NCBI GenBank assembly: GCA_030262795.1
Contig: JAJSZO010000143.1
Coordinates: 1-6,684 of the forward strand
Length of the DNA stretch: 6,684 nt
Source of the DNA: Deltaproteobacteria bacterium
Lineage (GTDB): Bacteria; Desulfobacterota; Desulfobacteria; Desulfobacterales; ETH-SRB1
Direction of reading: 5' to 3'
Every line of letters begins with the position of its first letter. Position 1 is the stretch's first letter. The position numbers and the translations under genes are program-made. Shown here one piece after another: positions 5,338-6,684 of this stretch. The notes beneath the pieces are model-generated. The model worked only from the letters and a program-made list of their open reading frames with translations, was not told the DNA's origin and made no database searches.

Positions 5338-6684
5338 ATGTCAATTCGCATATATAATACATTAAATAGAAAAAAAGAAATCTTTAAACCTGTAAAACAG
5401 GGCAGGGTGGGGATGTACGTTTGTGGTCCGACTGTTTATGATTCATGTCATATCGGACATGCAAGGTCCATATTAACATTTGACGTCATTGCAAGATATT
5501 TAAAGGCAAAAGGCTTTAAAGTAACTTATGTTAGAAATTTTACTGATATTGACGATAAAATAATTAATCGGGCAAATCAAACAGGTATTACCTGTAAAGC
5601 ACTTGCTGAAAAATACATTGATGAATTCTATGAGGACATGGATGCTCTCAATGTTGAAATGCCCACAATCGAACCAAGGGCTACGGAACATATTACTCAG
5701 ATTATAAAACTCATTGAAATGCTTATAGATAAAAGCATGGCATATCAAATAGACGGCGATATATTTTTTGCAATAGAATCATTTAAAAATTATGGCAAGC
5801 TTTCCGGACGTAAGCTTGAAGATATGAAAGCCGGTGCCAGAGTGACTGTTGACGAAAGAAAAAACAATCCTTTTGATTTTGCATTATGGAAATCGGCCAA
5901 GCCTGGAGAGCCTGCCTGGGACAGCCCATGGGGTAAAGGGAGGCCGGGATGGCATATAGAATGTTCGGCAATGAGCGCTGAATATCTTGGTAAAACATTT
6001 GATATTCATGGCGGAGGAAAAGATCTTATCTTTCCGCATCACGAAAATGAAATTGCACAGTCAGAAGGGGCATTTGGCAAACCTTTTGCCAGGTTTTGGA
6101 TTCACAATGGTTTTGTAAATATAAACCGGGAAAAAATGTCAAAATCGCTTGGCAACTTTTTAACGATAAAGGATATATTAAAATCTTACTATCCTGAGAC
6201 TGTAAGACTGTTCCTTCTCTCCAGCCACTACAGGAGCCCCATTGATTTTACGGATAAAGCAATGGATGAGGTAAGTATCGGCCTTGACAAGATTTATGCG
6301 TTGCTTAAACGCATTGAAGAAAAGAAAGAATTTTCAGCAATAAATAATGTTGAGCCTGGTAATTATTACAAGCACTTTTGCGAAGCAATGGATGACGATT
6401 TCAATACTGCCCGAGGCATTGGTGTGCTTTTTGACGCTGTTCGAAATATAAATCGCCTGTTAGATGAAAGCAAAGAAGGATTACCTCAAGAGGTAATCAA
6501 AGATATAATTTCATGTAAATCAGATATCCTGAAAATAGGCGGCATATTAGGCATTCTTTATGAATCACCTGAAGTCTATTTTGAGGAAAAGAAATCCGGA
6601 GGTTTGGGAAAAAAGTCAATTGATCCTGCTGTTATTGAAGATATGATTAAAGAGAGGGAAAAAGCAAGAAAGGCAAAAGATTGG
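5338..6684 (+). CDS. cysS: Cysteinyl-tRNA synthetase, 5' part (3' end outside window)
   Basis: CysS is a cytoplasmic class I synthetase that activates cysteine with ATP and charges tRNA-Cys. The 449 codons present run open to the window edge; the family is usually about 460-500 residues, so only the last few dozen are missing. The Rossmann catalytic domain carries the HIGH motif at 38-41 (CHIGHAR) and KMSKS at 266-270 (KMSKSLGN). All four zinc ligands that select cysteine are in place: Cys29 (MYVCGPTVYD), Cys209 (GWHIECS), and His234 and Glu238 (FPHHENE). The DALR-type helical domain follows (about 310-400, with MDDDFNTARG at 351-360). The partial end, KEREKARKAKDW, is the start of the conserved C-terminal segment. 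The ATG at 5338 has AGGGG 6 nt upstream and gives the expected N-terminus (IYNTLNRKKEIF). Translation may depend on the G-rich repeat just upstream. There is no room for a T-box leader in the 44 nt gap. Confidence 0.97.
   Translation, partial: MSIRIYNTLNRKKEIFKPVKQGRVGMYVCGPTVYDSCHIGHARSILTFDVIARYLKAKGFKVTYVRNFTDIDDKIINRANQTGITCKALAEKYIDEFYEDMDALNVEMPTIEPRATEHITQIIKLIEMLIDKSMAYQIDGDIFFAIESFKNYGKLSGRKLEDMKAGARVTVDERKNNPFDFALWKSAKPGEPAWDSPWGKGRPGWHIECSAMSAEYLGKTFDIHGGGKDLIFPHHENEIAQSEGAFGKPFARFWIHNGFVNINREKMSKSLGNFLTIKDILKSYYPETVRLFLLSSHYRSPIDFTDKAMDEVSIGLDKIYALLKRIEEKKEFSAINNVEPGNYYKHFCEAMDDDFNTARGIGVLFDAVRNINRLLDESKEGLPQEVIKDIISCKSDILKIGGILGILYESPEVYFEEKKSGGLGKKSIDPAVIEDMIKEREKARKAKDW

Overview
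The window is an AT-rich, gene-dense bacterial stretch with six genes, all on the + strand. It reads as one run of housekeeping and cell-envelope genes: mutS (3' end), an amiC-type amidase, a small two-helix membrane protein, a PilB/GspE-type ATPase, ispF, and cysS (5' portion, cut by the window end). Gaps between genes are 5 to 54 nt. I see no convincing terminator or internal promoter, so co-transcription is plausible. There are no RNA genes, insertion sequences, CRISPR arrays or phage genes, and no gene-free stretch over 100 nt.

The organism is most likely a Gram-negative with a periplasm, type IV pili or type II secretion, and the MEP isoprenoid pathway. The ATPase core reads like PilB of the former deltaproteobacteria (Desulfobacterota/Myxococcota type), and the signal peptide-TPR-AMIN-Amidase_3 amidase also fits that group. 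This assignment rests on recalled family resemblance and was not searched.

Layout: 1-627 is the MutS C-terminal ATPase half, ending in a beta-clamp binding motif. 642-2258 is a secreted, lysine-rich N-acetylmuramoyl-L-alanine amidase. 2292-2522 is an unrecognised small membrane protein. 2577-4814 is the most unusual gene, a 745-residue pilus/secretion ATPase with an N-terminal MshEN domain (tandem c-di-GMP-type motifs) and an extra C-terminal Crp-like cyclic nucleotide-binding domain. 4820-5293 is IspF. 5297-5333 is a G-rich heptanucleotide repeat that covers the cysS ribosome binding site. 5338 to the end is CysS.

The products serve different processes: DNA repair, wall cleavage, pilus or secretion motor, isoprenoid synthesis and tRNA charging. 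The amidase, the membrane protein and the ATPase are all envelope functions, but nothing in the sequence shows that they work together. The points worth following up are the ATPase with two candidate cyclic nucleotide sensors and two possible translation-control structures: a hairpin over the ATPase gene's Shine-Dalgarno sequence and a possible RNA G-quadruplex over that of cysS.
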